64,000 bases of DNA from Nostoc parmelioides FACHB-3921 (GCF_014696625.1 NZ_JACJQL010000001.1:62001-126000); one strand, 5' to 3'. Positions 42,165 to 51,410 are shown, numbered from the stretch's first letter. Numbers and translations: made by a program. Notes: a model not told the origin generated them from the letters alone.

Positions 42165-44693
42165 TCACACTTCCGCCGGGTGATATTCCTGCTGTCTCTC
42201 TACGAAACTCTGCACACGGGAACGGTAATCCCGCACCGTCTCATCTACCCAGTCGCGCTCGTGACTATTTGCATACAAATGTACTAACGGTTCGCTAGCA
42301 TCTGGTAAAACTAACAGCCAACTGTCATCAAAAGGTTGGCGAATCTTCACCCCATCGATGAGTTCGAGGTTTTGGGCTGGGTGAGTTTCCACCAAGTAGC
42401 GCATCAATGCACCTTTAGCCGACCAGGGACAACGGATGGTATGGGTTCTGTAAATTACACGGGGTAATTCTGATCTTACAGTAGCCAGCGATCGCTCTTG
42501 TATGGTTAACATTTCAATGATCTTGGCAATGCAGAACATGGAGTCAAACCCCGGATGCAGTTGGGGAAAGATAAAGCCAGTTTCGCCGCTACCACCTAAC
42601 ACCACATTGGGATTTTTTTGACAAGCTTCCATCAAAGCTGTCGCATTGGCTTTGGTGCGAATGATCCTACCATCATGGCGACGGGCGACTTGTTCCACTG
42701 CGCTGGAAGCATGAACCGGCACAACTACCGTTCCTCTGGGGTTGGAAGTCAAAATCATATCTACCATCAGTGCGGTTAATAGTTCGCCGCGAATGGGGTA
42801 GCCTGATTCGTCAACTAAAATTAGCTGTTCGCCGTTAGCGGAGACTTGGACACCGAAATTAGCCTTCAACGCTTCCACCACATGACCTAACTGAGTTAGC
42901 AGTGTTTCCCGATCTGTTGTGGTGACAGCATTTTTATTTAAACTGGCGTTGAGGACTACTGCATCAGCACCAAATTTATCTAGCATTTGGGGTAAAACAG
43001 CCCCAGACACAGCATAAACATAGTCAATTACGACTTTTGCCCGGCTGTTGTTGAGGGTAGAAACATTCAACAGTTTCTCAAAAGCTGTGCAGTAAAGGTC
43101 GATAACTTGGCTGGGGTAAGCCACATCACCAATTTCGTGGGTTAAAGCCCGGCGCATATCTTCCTTAAAGTAAGCCCCTTCAATTTTCTTTTCTTGGGCT
43201 TTGGAGATATTAATTCCCTTATGATCCATGAATTCTATCAGGATATAATCGGCGCGATCGGGATGTACTCGTACATGAATTCCCCCAGCCACTCCCATTG
43301 TGGGTATCACTGTCCGGGCGATGGGGATGGCTGTTGCATCAAGATTTTGAATATCCACACCTACAGACATTAAACCTGCAATGAGCGATCGCGTCACCAT
43401 GCGGGAAACATTACGTTGGTCACGGGACACAGTTACTTTCGCACCAGGTTTTAAAGTAGAACCATAAGCAGCCCCTAACTTCACCGCAAACTCTGGGCTG
43501 ATGTCGATATTGGCTAATCCTTGTACCCCACGTTGCCCAAATAAGTTTCGTTGGGCGGTGTTACCCCAAATCAAGTTGATGTTTAAAATTGCCCCTGATT
43601 CAATCTTTTTACTAGGCCAAACTCTGACACCAGGGCTAATCTGGGCTTCTTCCCCAACCGTGGATAAAGAACCAACTACAGAGGCTTCTAACACATGGGC
43701 GCGGCGGTCTACACGGGTTCCACGAGAGATTACACAAGCACTCAACTGGGCTTCTTCTCCAATAATTGCCCCATTCCACACAATCGGACGCTTGAGATTG
43801 GCATCAGCACCAATAGTGACATTATCTCCAATCACAGTTCCAGCCTCAATTTGTACTCTCGCACCGATACGGCAATTGTTACCTATCACGGCTGGGGCTT
43901 CTATATGTGCAGAGGGGTCAATATAAGTATTTTGTCCTATCCACAAGCCAGGAGAATTTTCCCTGTAAGCAAAATCTAGTTTTACCTTACGTTCTAAACC
44001 ATCATACTGAGCTTCCCGATAAGCATCTAAGTGTCCGACATCACACCAGTAACCTTCGGCAACGTAACCATACATTGGCTCATCTTTAGCCAGTAGTAAA
44101 GGAAATAAATCTTTAGAAAAGTCGCATTCTGTATTAGATGGAAGATATTCTAAAACTTCTGGCTCCAGAATGTATGTTCCAGTATTAACGGTATCAGAAA
44201 AAATTTCGCTGGTAGAGGGTTTTTCTAAAAAGCGTTTAATTTTGCCTGTTTCATCGGTGATCACTACACCAAATTCTATAGGGTTAGGAACCCTTGTTAA
44301 AATTAGAGTAGCTTTTGACTGTTGTTTTTTGTGAAAAGCGATCGCTTCTCCTAAGTCAAAATCTGTGATGCTATCATCACTAATTACTAAAAAAGTTTCG
44401 TCCAGAAGTTCCGCAATGTTTTTCACACAGCCGGCTGTTCCTAGAGGTTGGTCTTCTTCGACGGCGTAGGTCATCTGCACCCCAAAATCACCGCCATCTT
44501 GAAAATAGTCTCGCAAGACATCAGGTAGATAATGCAACGTGGCAATAACTTCTGTAATGTGATGTCTCTTGAGGAGATTAATGATATGTTCGGCAATTGG
44601 GCGATTGAGGATCGGTACCATTGGTTTTGGTAGATCGCAAGTTAACGGGCGAAGTCGCGTTCCGGAACCGCCTGCCATCAGCACTGCACGCAT
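42165..44693 (-). CDS. mannose-1-phosphate guanylyltransferase-like protein fused to degenerate phosphohexomutase domain
   Basis: An 842-residue fusion. Residues 1-230 are a nucleotidyltransferase: AVLMAGGSGTRLRPLT, KPMVPILNRP and the metal region ISDDSIT. Residues about 255-370 are left-handed beta-helix hexapeptides (VIGNNCRIGARVQIEAGTVI). Residues about 380-842 follow the phosphomannomutase fold, but the catalytic Ser loop (TASHNP) is replaced by a VHPDRAD segment, the Mg loop DGDGDR by SANGEQ and the RxSGTEP loop by LPDASEP. Expected product GDP-mannose or a similar sugar nucleotide for glycans; the mutase half is likely non-catalytic. Confidence 0.88.
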   Translation of the reverse strand: MRAVLMAGGSGTRLRPLTCDLPKPMVPILNRPIAEHIINLLKRHHITEVIATLHYLPDVLRDYFQDGGDFGVQMTYAVEEDQPLGTAGCVKNIAELLDETFLVISDDSITDFDLGEAIAFHKKQQSKATLILTRVPNPIEFGVVITDETGKIKRFLEKPSTSEIFSDTVNTGTYILEPEVLEYLPSNTECDFSKDLFPLLLAKDEPMYGYVAEGYWCDVGHLDAYREAQYDGLERKVKLDFAYRENSPGLWIGQNTYIDPSAHIEAPAVIGNNCRIGARVQIEAGTVIGDNVTIGADANLKRPIVWNGAIIGEEAQLSACVISRGTRVDRRAHVLEASVVGSLSTVGEEAQISPGVRVWPSKKIESGAILNINLIWGNTAQRNLFGQRGVQGLANIDISPEFAVKLGAAYGSTLKPGAKVTVSRDQRNVSRMVTRSLIAGLMSVGVDIQNLDATAIPIARTVIPTMGVAGGIHVRVHPDRADYILIEFMDHKGINISKAQEKKIEGAYFKEDMRRALTHEIGDVAYPSQVIDLYCTAFEKLLNVSTLNNSRAKVVIDYVYAVSGAVLPQMLDKFGADAVVLNASLNKNAVTTTDRETLLTQLGHVVEALKANFGVQVSANGEQLILVDESGYPIRGELLTALMVDMILTSNPRGTVVVPVHASSAVEQVARRHDGRIIRTKANATALMEACQKNPNVVLGGSGETGFIFPQLHPGFDSMFCIAKIIEMLTIQERSLATVRSELPRVIYRTHTIRCPWSAKGALMRYLVETHPAQNLELIDGVKIRQPFDDSWLLVLPDASEPLVHLYANSHERDWVDETVRDYRSRVQSFVERQQEYHPAEV

Positions 44694-45279
44694 AAATCCT
44701 CCTTAACTTTTTGCAGCATTGGCTGCGTTTAAACCCGTGAGAGTATATTGTGTTTTTATCTAGTTTCCTATGGATACTGATATTTGAAACACCCCCGTAA
44801 GAAGCATCTGACAGTAAATAAGCAAAAGTACTTATTATGCTGTTTTGGCAATCACCTCCGGTCGGTCGAAACGCCATTGCCACAAGTGCTTATGTTTTAT
44901 GGGGGTCTGGACTGAATCAGTTTATTTATGCTAGCTACCAAAAACTGAAGAAGCAACCAAGTGGAAGGAAAAAGTAATATAGAAATAAAGTTTGCTTTGT
45001 TCCGCTTTGATTAGGCAGTTTATTTTACTTATAATATTGTTCTATCCTGACAATAGATGTTCTTATGAGTTAATTGAGAAATAGGGGTAAAATCTATAAC
45101 CTCATGAGAGAATGTATCATGAAACAACACTAATTTTAAAAAATACTAGTACAGATACACTTGCATAAACCATCTGTAGAAAGTTGAGTCATACTGGGAT
45201 TAATGTGGATAATTTATCGCTTACGTACTGCGGAAATATTTATCTCGAATTACTTCATTGATTAACGGAGTTGATGGTA
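44694..45279. other. intergenic region
   Basis: 586 bp containing a possible 46-codon frame (44837-44977) and otherwise AT-rich DNA without recognised signals. Confidence 0.45.
44837..44977 (+). CDS. possible 46-residue small protein
   Basis: ATG 44837 opens MLFWQSPPVGRNAIATSAYV, then LWGSGLNQFIYASYQKLKKQ and a basic end. It has one amphipathic-to-hydrophobic stretch and a cationic tail, as in small membrane-associated proteins. No ribosome site is evident and no family is recognised. Confidence 0.3.
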   Translation: MLFWQSPPVGRNAIATSAYVLWGSGLNQFIYASYQKLKKQPSGRKK

Positions 45280-45471
45280 ATGGGAAAATTAATTATTTTC
45301 GGCTTAATTGTGATTTATATAGGTGGTGTGTGGAAGTTTTGGAATGGTTTCTCAAGAACAAATTTCACCCAATCTTTGCCCAATAAGATAGGTTTAGCAT
45401 TGCTTTGGCCAGCTTTATTTGTTGCCAATGGTTCTTATCGCCGTAATTTTAGAAAGGCGTTGAAAGGTTAA
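45280..45471 (+). CDS. small membrane protein, 63 residues
   Basis: Starting at ATG 45280 (CGGAG ten bases upstream; ATG 45274 is an alternative). One strongly hydrophobic N-terminal segment (LIIFGLIVIYIGGVWKFW) is followed by SRTNFTQSLPNKIG, a second, weaker segment LALLWPALFVANG and a basic tail RRNFRKALKG. It looks like a conserved small cyanobacterial membrane protein; function unknown. It ends 120 bp before a good terminator. Confidence 0.65.
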   Translation: MGKLIIFGLIVIYIGGVWKFWNGFSRTNFTQSLPNKIGLALLWPALFVANGSYRRNFRKALKG

Positions 45472-45590
45472 AAATGCTTTTCAATGAAGAAACTCAAATT
45501 TATAGCTGTTGATTGTTGACTGTTGATAGGCTACAGCTATAGAAGTTAACTACTGGCAATTGGTCGGAAACCATTGTATTTTTATTACAA

Positions 45591-45622
45591 AAAACCCATC
45601 CACAAAGGGATGGGTTTTGCTT
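45591..45622. terminator. rho-independent terminator
   Basis: AAAACCCATCC and GGATGGGTTTT form an 11-bp perfect stem with a 6-base loop. A and T tracts on both sides make it usable in both directions; it is downstream of the 63-residue membrane protein gene (+) and of the Gly-rich gene (-). Confidence 0.75.
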
Positions 45623-45679
45623 AATAAGCAATAGGTAATCGCCAAGAGCGCCTATTATCTATTATCTTTAAAGTTATGG

Positions 45680-45777
45680 CGAATTGCGTTGGCGTTAGCC
45701 TTCTCTACGAGACGCTACGCGTTGCACCAGGCTATTGCGTTGGCGTTAGCCTTGCCGAAGGCTATTGCGAATTGGTT
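45680..45777. repeat. GCGTTGGCGTTAGCCTT dispersed repeat patch
   Basis: The word GTTGGCGTTAGCCTT occurs twice (45689 and 45739 regions) with flanking GCGAATTG and small inverted parts such as GCCTTGCCGAAGGC. It is a common Nostoc non-coding repeat located at the 3' end of the Gly-rich gene. Confidence 0.6.
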
Positions 45778-46185
45778 TTATCTTCTGCGCTGGTTATTAC
45801 GCCAGATATTGACTGCTGCCCCTGCGCCTGCGCCATTGATAGCGTTGTTGAGAGGTCTTCTGCAACCACCAGTAATCGCGCCAGTTACTACACCAGCACC
45901 ACCACCTACAGCTACGTCTTGTATCACACTACGGTTTCTGGTATTTCTTCTCAAACCATTTGCACCGTTAACAGCAGCGCCAGCCGCCGCACCCTTAGCA
46001 GCATTATCTAACACCGAACCACATCTGGTGAATACCCCGGTTAAGATACCAGCACCGGCTCCAATGGCTGCATCTTCAACTACTCGGTTATCAGCAGCAG
46101 CAGGTTGTAAAGGAACCAAGGTAATACCTGCTAAACTTGCAGCCATAAGGCTGGGGAGAAGTGTGCGTTTTAGAATTAGTTTCAT
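45778..46185 (-). CDS. exported glycine-zipper protein
   Basis: A 135-residue protein with a signal peptide (first ~31 residues, ending PAAA). The mature part has two similar halves, AIGAGAGILTGVFTRCGSVL/NAAKGAAAGAAVNG and AVGGGAGVVTGAITGGCRRP/NAINGAGAGAAVN, which are glycine-zipper segments probably forming membrane-inserting hairpins, each half with one Cys. GAGAAGGG is placed well before ATG 46185. A basic RRR tail ends it. Similar proteins are outer-membrane-associated; function unknown. Confidence 0.75.
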   Translation of the reverse strand: MKLILKRTLLPSLMAASLAGITLVPLQPAAADNRVVEDAAIGAGAGILTGVFTRCGSVLDNAAKGAAAGAAVNGANGLRRNTRNRSVIQDVAVGGGAGVVTGAITGGCRRPLNNAINGAGAGAAVNIWRNNQRRR

Positions 46186-46724
46186 AATTTTCCCTTCTCA
46201 AAACATCCACAATTAGAGCATACTTATGCTGATTGTTGTCACAGATGTCGTTGATTTTCCTAGTTTTATTGTAGACAACTGCAACCGTCTTTGTATATGA
46301 CTATGGTCATAATTACACTAACAGAATCAGTATTTTATCTACTAAAAGCAGCAATATTTATTCTCTATTCAAATAATTTAATTGAGTGCTTCCCTACAAA
46401 ACAGTGTCTCATCACTATGCAGGTAAATATGCTAATACCTGAACAAGTTTTATGTATGCTGTCAACAACTTGACGGGAAAATGCTCGGCTATTTTGCTTT
46501 TAAGTTACATAATCCATCGTCAGGGCTGTTGACAGTCAACAGTTAACAGTTAATAGCCCTTATTAGTAGTTATGCAATTTAGACGCGCATTAGCTTACCT
46601 CCTCTAACTAGTTTTGTACATTTCACTATTGACTTTTGTTCTTAAAAGCTCTAGATTCTTTTATCGGGACAGTTGAAATTAATTTGCAAAAATACTGCAA
46701 ATAGTTCTTGATGGAGATGTGCAA
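46186..46724. other. intergenic region with repeat copy C
   Basis: 539 bp between divergent genes, AT-rich, with the inverted 115-bp repeat at 46487-46598. GGAG precedes the PhnD start. No other gene. Confidence 0.5.
46487..46598. repeat. 115-bp dispersed repeat, copy C (reverse)
   Basis: On the complementary strand it starts GTAAGCTAATGCGCGTCTAA and continues ATTGCATAACTACTAATAAG before the central GGGCTATTAACTGTTAAC hairpin, ending AAAAGCAAAATAGC. It matches copies A and B over the full length. Confidence 0.8.
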
Positions 46725-47699
46725 ATGAGTGTAGGCCAAAAAGGCTTGTTAGGTGCTGGCGCGGCATTGATGGCGCTAATGGGTGTAGCAGTTACTACCG
46801 TTAGCGGTATCCAAGCGACAACTGCTAATTCTATTTCTAATCAACAAGCGCCGCGCTTACTTGCCCAAAAACTGAAGACTTTAACAGTAATTTTTCCCAG
46901 TCGTTCTGATTCGACAGATTTGCAATCTAAAGCAGATGCTGTAGCAGCTTTTTTATCAAAGGATTTGGGTATTCCTGTCAAAGCACAGATAGGTGATGAT
47001 ACTGCGGCAGTGGAAGCTTTAAGAGCGAACCGGGCTGATGTGGCTTTTTTGAGTAGTCGCCCAGCTTTGAAAGCTGAACAATTAGCCAATGCTCGTCTGT
47101 ATCTAGCGGAAGTACGTGACAACTATTCTGGTAGATTCACTTATAATTCGATATTTGTTGTCCGCAACAATAGCCCATTGAAATCCAGAAATAATGCCAA
47201 AGCCACCCTAGAACAGCTACGGGGCAAAAAAATGGCATTTACATCTCCCACCTCAGGTTCAGGGTTTATTTTCCCTGTTAGTGAATTAGTGAAACAGGGG
47301 TTTGTCCCTAACCGCGATCGCCTTGATGGTTTCTTTGGTCAAGTTGCTTATGGTGGTAACTATAGCAAAGCCTTACAAGCGTTACTACGTGGTCAAGCAG
47401 ATGTGGCTGTTGTTTCAGAATATGCCATGTTTCCACCGTACATTACAGCAGAAGAAAAAAATCAGTTGCGAGTACTGCATAAAATTTCTGGTGTACCTGC
47501 TCACGGTATAGCTATTGATGATGACGTTGCTGCAACCGATAGAGAAAGAGTTATTAATTCTCTACTCAAGTTAAATCAGTCACAAAATAACCCTCTGCTA
47601 CGTAACTTGTACAACTCCACCGAATTAGTGAGAGTTGATCACAATCGTCACTTAGCACCAGTTCGTGATGCTCTTAAACGCGTTGGCATCGAACCATAA
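46725..47699 (+). CDS. phnD: phosphate/phosphonate-type ABC transporter substrate-binding protein
   Basis: A 324-residue periplasmic binding protein of the PhnD/PtxB family. A signal peptide (GLLGAGAALMALMGVAVTTV) is followed by LTVIFPSRSDSTDLQSKADA, ADVAFLSSRPALKA, the ligand-site segment FTSPTSGSGFIFPVSELVKQ and AVVSEYAMF. The usual PhnD serines and Tyr that grip the phosphonate group appear in the SPTSGSG loop. ATG 46725 is preferred over GTG 46719. It heads a phnD-phnC-phnE set; ligand could be phosphonate, phosphite or another oxyanion. Confidence 0.9.
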   Translation: MSVGQKGLLGAGAALMALMGVAVTTVSGIQATTANSISNQQAPRLLAQKLKTLTVIFPSRSDSTDLQSKADAVAAFLSKDLGIPVKAQIGDDTAAVEALRANRADVAFLSSRPALKAEQLANARLYLAEVRDNYSGRFTYNSIFVVRNNSPLKSRNNAKATLEQLRGKKMAFTSPTSGSGFIFPVSELVKQGFVPNRDRLDGFFGQVAYGGNYSKALQALLRGQADVAVVSEYAMFPPYITAEEKNQLRVLHKISGVPAHGIAIDDDVAATDRERVINSLLKLNQSQNNPLLRNLYNSTELVRVDHNRHLAPVRDALKRVGIEP

Positions 47700-48006
47700 A
47701 ATTTAGTGCTGTAAGCGCTAGCAGGGCGTTCAGCCCGTCAAGAGTTATGAGTACTAATTTAAGCACTATTAACTAGACAGGGTGTAAGGGTGTAGGGGTA
47801 TAGGTTTAAAGCTCTTACACCCCTATACCCCTATACCCTTGCCAAAGCCCTTGATTTTTCGTTTTCATGCGTAAGTCCTAATTCTCATAAATTGATGAAA
47901 TTGACCAAGACAGTCCTGATGAAGCAGGTTTCACAGTCAAACAGGAAAGATGTCTTTTTCTACACCCTTATACCCTTACACCCCTACACCCCTTTCAAGT
48001 CAGAGG
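47700..48006. other. gap with octamer-like repeats
   Basis: 307 bp between phnD and phnC. GGTGTAAGGGTGTAGGGGTA (from 47781) and a nearly complementary TACACCCCTATACCCCTATA stretch (to 47838) can form a long hairpin; another TACACCCTTATACCC run lies just before phnC. Confidence 0.6.
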
Positions 48007-48741
48007 ATGAGTGATTACGTAATTGAATGTCACAACTTAGAGACAGCTTATGTTGGCTCTTTGAATCGCCCCATCCTCAACGAGATTAGTTGTCAAATCA
48101 AACAGGGTGAATTTGTTGTACTGCTAGGACTCAATGGAGCTGGTAAGTCTACATTATTGCGATCGCTTGTGGGATTAGTGCCATTAGTTAGGGGAGAAGT
48201 CCACATCAACGGCGTAGCGATGAATAGCCGCATACTTCCCCAAATTCGCCGCGATGTTGGAATGTTGTTTCAAGGTGGTGGTTTAATTCCCCAGTTATCA
48301 GCCATTGAAAATGTATTATGCGGTAGACTCGGCACGAGAACAACTTGGCAGACATTATTTGGCTTTCCCAAACGCGATCGCCTATTGGCATTAGAATTAC
48401 TCGAACAGTTAGGTTTAAGAGAGTTAGCTTACCAAAAAACCAGCAAACTCAGTGGTGGACAGCAACAAAGAGTAGCGATCGCTCGTGCTTTAATTCAATC
48501 ACCGCAAATACTCCTAGCCGATGAACCCACAACGGGATTAGATGTCATCGCCACCCAACAAGTAATGGAAACTTTAGCAGAATTACACGCCCAGCAAGGT
48601 ATGACAGTCATCGCAGTTCTGCATGATTTGGGAATAGCTGCTAGATATGCCCAACGAGCGATCGTTCTAGATGCCGGACGCATTGTTTATGAGGGTTCCT
48701 GTGATAACCTGCAAGCCCAGTTTGTGGTAAATAATCAATAG
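48007..48741 (+). CDS. phnC: phosphonate-type ABC transporter ATPase
   Basis: A 244-residue importer ATPase. Walker A LGLNGAGKST, Q-loop region VGMLFQGGGLIPQL, signature KLSGGQQQRVAIARAL, Walker B ILLADEPTTGLD and switch-His IAVLHDLGIAARYA are all present. The frame reaches 19 codons further up into repeat DNA; ATG 48007 with CAGAGG before it is the natural start. Partner of the PhnE permease encoded next. Confidence 0.94.
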   Translation: MSDYVIECHNLETAYVGSLNRPILNEISCQIKQGEFVVLLGLNGAGKSTLLRSLVGLVPLVRGEVHINGVAMNSRILPQIRRDVGMLFQGGGLIPQLSAIENVLCGRLGTRTTWQTLFGFPKRDRLLALELLEQLGLRELAYQKTSKLSGGQQQRVAIARALIQSPQILLADEPTTGLDVIATQQVMETLAELHAQQGMTVIAVLHDLGIAARYAQRAIVLDAGRIVYEGSCDNLQAQFVVNNQ

Positions 48742-48774
48742 TCAATAGTCAATAGTCAATAGTCAATAGTTATT
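48733..48774. repeat. heptamer short tandem repeat (AATAGTC)
   Basis: Five AATAGTC units at the end of phnC; the last codons of phnC (ending in Asn-Asn-Gln) are within the array. Confidence 0.75.
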
Positions 48775-48809
48775 CTTCTTTGCCTCCCCTGCTCCCCTGC
48801 CTCTCATAT

Positions 48810-49604
48810 ATGAGTTATTTACCAATTTCCAAACTTCTACGGCGCTACTCTTGGGTAAGCTCTTTAGTTATATTATTAATTGCTTTTATAATTTACACTT
48901 GGGCTTTGCAAGGACTGAAAGTTGATTTTGCCCTCTTGACATCCAGCGCCCCTTACATTGCTGATTTCATCTCGCGCCTATTTCCTCCTGACTTCAGAGT
49001 TATCGATATTGCTGTTAAGGCACTGATAGAAACCGTACAGATGTCGCTTTGGGGGACAACCATCGGTGCTATTATCTCAGTGCCGATCGCCGTCGCTAGT
49101 GCTAGTAATGTTGCGCCTAGTTGGCTGCAATGGCTGGCAAATCTGCTGCAAAATGCGGTGCGTTCTGTCCCTTCAATTATTCTGGGGCTAATTTTTGTTG
49201 CTGCTACAGGCTTAGGCGCACCCGCAGGCACCCTAGCCTTGAGTATATACACTATCGGCTACCTAGCCAAGTTTTATCAACAAGCGATCGAAGCAGTCCA
49301 GCCCCGTTCTTTAGAATCTCTGCAAGTTATAGGCGCATCTCGATTCCAAATTGCTCAGTATGGAATTTTACCCCAAGTTTTGCCTCTGAGTTTGGGTTAT
49401 ACCTTATGGATGTTTGAATACAACATCCGCGCCGCTTCTGTCTTGGGTGTCGTTGGTGCAGGTGGGATTGGCTTTCAGTTGAAAAGTTACATTGATGGAT
49501 TTGAGTACAATAAAGCCACAACTATGATGTTAGTACTGTTGGTAGTTGTGACAGTAATTGATGGCTTCAGCAGCCAGTTACGCCGCCGTCTTGAATCGAT
49601 GTAA
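48810..49604 (+). CDS. phnE: phosphonate-type ABC transporter permease
   Basis: A 264-residue inner-membrane permease from ATG 48810. About five or six spans; the coupling EAA loop is SLESLQVIGASRFQIAQYGI LPQ followed by a C-terminal TMMLVLLVVVTVIDGFSSQL span. Similarity in layout to PhnE/PtnC. No C-P lyase or phosphite dehydrogenase gene is present in the window, so the transported compound may be used elsewhere in the genome. Confidence 0.92.
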   Translation: MSYLPISKLLRRYSWVSSLVILLIAFIIYTWALQGLKVDFALLTSSAPYIADFISRLFPPDFRVIDIAVKALIETVQMSLWGTTIGAIISVPIAVASASNVAPSWLQWLANLLQNAVRSVPSIILGLIFVAATGLGAPAGTLALSIYTIGYLAKFYQQAIEAVQPRSLESLQVIGASRFQIAQYGILPQVLPLSLGYTLWMFEYNIRAASVLGVVGAGGIGFQLKSYIDGFEYNKATTMMLVLLVVVTVIDGFSSQLRRRLESM

Positions 49605-49686
49605 AACGTAAATTGGTAATGGGTAATGGATAATAGCAAAGAATTTCTTCTCAATTACCGATTACCAATTACCAATTACCCTAAAA

Positions 49687-50778
49687 TTAACTGACTAAAT
49701 CAGGAAAAACCTCTTTTACAGCCGGGTGTACAAGGCGATGATTCTGCACATTTAAACCCTTGGCCAGTGCTTGATTCACTTCCAGTGCTTTGAGTCCTTG
49801 ATTTGCCAACTGCACAACGTAAGGTAATGTACTGTTGTTAAGTGCTTGAGTGGCTGTCCAAGGTACTGCACCTGGCATATTAGGAACGCCATAATGCACT
49901 ACGCCCTCTTCAACGTAGATTGGGTTGGTGTGGGATGTGGCGTGTAAGGTTTCCACACAACCACCTTGATCTACAGCCACATCAACTATTACTGAACCTG
50001 GGTGCATTTGTTTGACTAATTCACGAGATACTAAAATTGGCGCTCTGCGTCCCAGTACCAAAACAGCACCAACAAGTAAATCTGCTTCTTTAACTGCGGC
50101 TTCGATATGGGCAGAACTGCTGTAAAGTAATTCCACTCTGGAACCAAACAAAGTTTCTAAATAAGATAAACGCTCAACATTTACATCTAATATTTGTACG
50201 GCTGCACCCATACCTACGGCAATTCTGGCAGCTTCTGTACCAACTACACCACCACCGAGAATCACTACTTTTCCTGGTTTAACTCCAGGAACACCACCCA
50301 GCAGTACACCTCTACCACCTTGTTGGCGTTCTAAATAGCGTGCGCCAAATTGTACTGCTAACCGACCGGCAATAATGCTCATGGGGGTCAGTAGTGGTAG
50401 TCTGTTAGCGCCTGGTTGCTCTACGGTTTCGTAAGCGATCGCACAAATGCCACAATCAATTAAATGCTCTGTTAATTTGCGATCGGCTGCTAAATGCAGA
50501 TAAGTAAACAATATCTGCCCTTTCTGTAAAAAGTTGTACTCACTCGTCAGTGGTTCTTTAACTTTAACTACTAACTCTCGGTTCCAAACTGCCTCTGCTG
50601 TAGGGACAATATCCGCTCCTACACTGCGATAATCATCATCGGTAAACCCTGCACCACTACCAGCTTGAGTTTGAACAAAGATACTATGACCATTTTCCTT
50701 CAACACCCGCACGCTAGCAGGACTTAACCCCACCCGAAATTCTTGATCTTTAGTTTCTTTAGGAACGCCGATTTCCAT
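49687..50778 (-). CDS. ald: alanine dehydrogenase
   Basis: A 363-residue NAD-dependent enzyme interconverting L-alanine and pyruvate plus ammonia; in Anabaena it matters for catabolism of alanine and nitrogen moved into the filament's heterocysts. Substrate-site residues lie in [20 protein letters not shown] and VVKVKEP; the catalytic His is in YLHLAADR; the NAD site is [20 protein letters not shown]; the end [19 protein letters not shown] is the Ald signature. ATG 50778 gives the family length. Confidence 0.97.
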   Translation of the reverse strand: MEIGVPKETKDQEFRVGLSPASVRVLKENGHSIFVQTQAGSGAGFTDDDYRSVGADIVPTAEAVWNRELVVKVKEPLTSEYNFLQKGQILFTYLHLAADRKLTEHLIDCGICAIAYETVEQPGANRLPLLTPMSIIAGRLAVQFGARYLERQQGGRGVLLGGVPGVKPGKVVILGGGVVGTEAARIAVGMGAAVQILDVNVERLSYLETLFGSRVELLYSSSAHIEAAVKEADLLVGAVLVLGRRAPILVSRELVKQMHPGSVIVDVAVDQGGCVETLHATSHTNPIYVEEGVVHYGVPNMPGAVPWTATQALNNSTLPYVVQLANQGLKALEVNQALAKGLNVQNHRLVHPAVKEVFPDLVS

Positions 50779-51080
50779 TTAACGCCTCTGATAAATTTTT
50801 TGTTTAATTTAGCCTGCCAGTATCAGACTGACACTTCCGTATTGTGGATAGCTATCTACAACATTAGTTTTCCCAATCCCAAAGCCGCAAACTCCTACCC
50901 TTGACTATTGCCCCAGTGCTTCTACAATATATAAAGATTAATTACAATTTGTTAAAAAGTCATTGTGTGGCTTCCGAAATAGAAGCTACTAGATTTTTCG
51001 ACTTAACCTTGGCGTTTTCGCCTTGCAATTAGCTCAAAACTCGTTATTAAGTCCCGTTTGCCGAAAAGAGGTTTTTCAAA
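50779..51080. other. divergent region ald / hli
   Basis: 302 bp with the candidate HLR1 motif at 50942-50956 that is described separately; GAGG precedes the hli start. No gene. Confidence 0.5.
50942..50956 (+). promoter_or_regulatory. candidate HLR1 (RpaB-binding) motif upstream of hli
   Basis: TTACAATTTGTTAAA differs by one base from the core TTACAwwnnkTTACA of the high-light regulatory element bound by RpaB. It lies 125 bp before the hli ATG, the usual target class of RpaB. The optional first base of the consensus (G/T) is A here. Confidence 0.5.
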
Positions 51081-51251
51081 ATGTCCCAAACACAGCCAAC
51101 AGTTACACCCAAGCTAGAAGAGCCAAAATTTGGCTTCAATGAATATGCAGAACGCTTGAATGGTCGCGCTGCAATGATTGGTTTTCTTTTGATGGTAGTC
51201 ATTGAATACGCCACCAATCAAGGTGTCTTGTCCTGGCTCGGACTTAAGTAA
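51081..51251 (+). CDS. high-light-inducible protein (HLIP, one-helix CAB-like)
   Basis: A 56-residue thylakoid protein below normal ORF length cut-offs. It has a hydrophilic N-terminus ending FGFNEYA, the chlorophyll-binding motif ERLNGRAAMIGF (residues 24-35) with Glu, Asn and Arg ligands or bridge partners, and a single span IGFLLMVVIEYATNQ ending VLSWLGL. HLIPs bind chlorophyll and carotenoid and protect photosystem II assembly under light stress. A candidate HLR1 box is upstream. A foldback element starts 15 bp after the stop. Confidence 0.95.
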   Translation: MSQTQPTVTPKLEEPKFGFNEYAERLNGRAAMIGFLLMVVIEYATNQGVLSWLGLK

Positions 51252-51266
51252 TGTGGAGTGGGGGGC

Positions 51267-51410
51267 AATACGGTTCGGATAAGCAGGGGAAGCAGAGGAG
51301 GCAGGGGAGGAAAGGAGGTTATTTTCATAATTTTTCTCTTCCCCTGCTTCTCTTCTCCCCTTACTTCCCCTGCCTGCCTTAACCAAGAAATCCCTTAACC
51401 GAACCGTATT
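51267..51410. repeat. MITE-like foldback element, AATACGGTTCGG ends
   Basis: The terminal inverted repeats are 17 bp with one mismatch (AATACGGTTCGGATAAG; right end complemented AATACGGTTCGGTTAAG). The interior is itself self-complementary (AGCAGGGGAAGC / GCTTCTCTTCTCCCC and GGCAGGGGAGG / CCTTACTTCCCCTGCC), so nearly the whole 144 bp can fold into one hairpin; it may also terminate the hli transcript. Confidence 0.8.

Noticed and set aside
45676..46216. Plus-strand frames opposite the glycine-zipper gene
   Set aside because: They mirror the Ala/Gly-rich gene; the minus-strand gene has a signal peptide and a good ribosome site.
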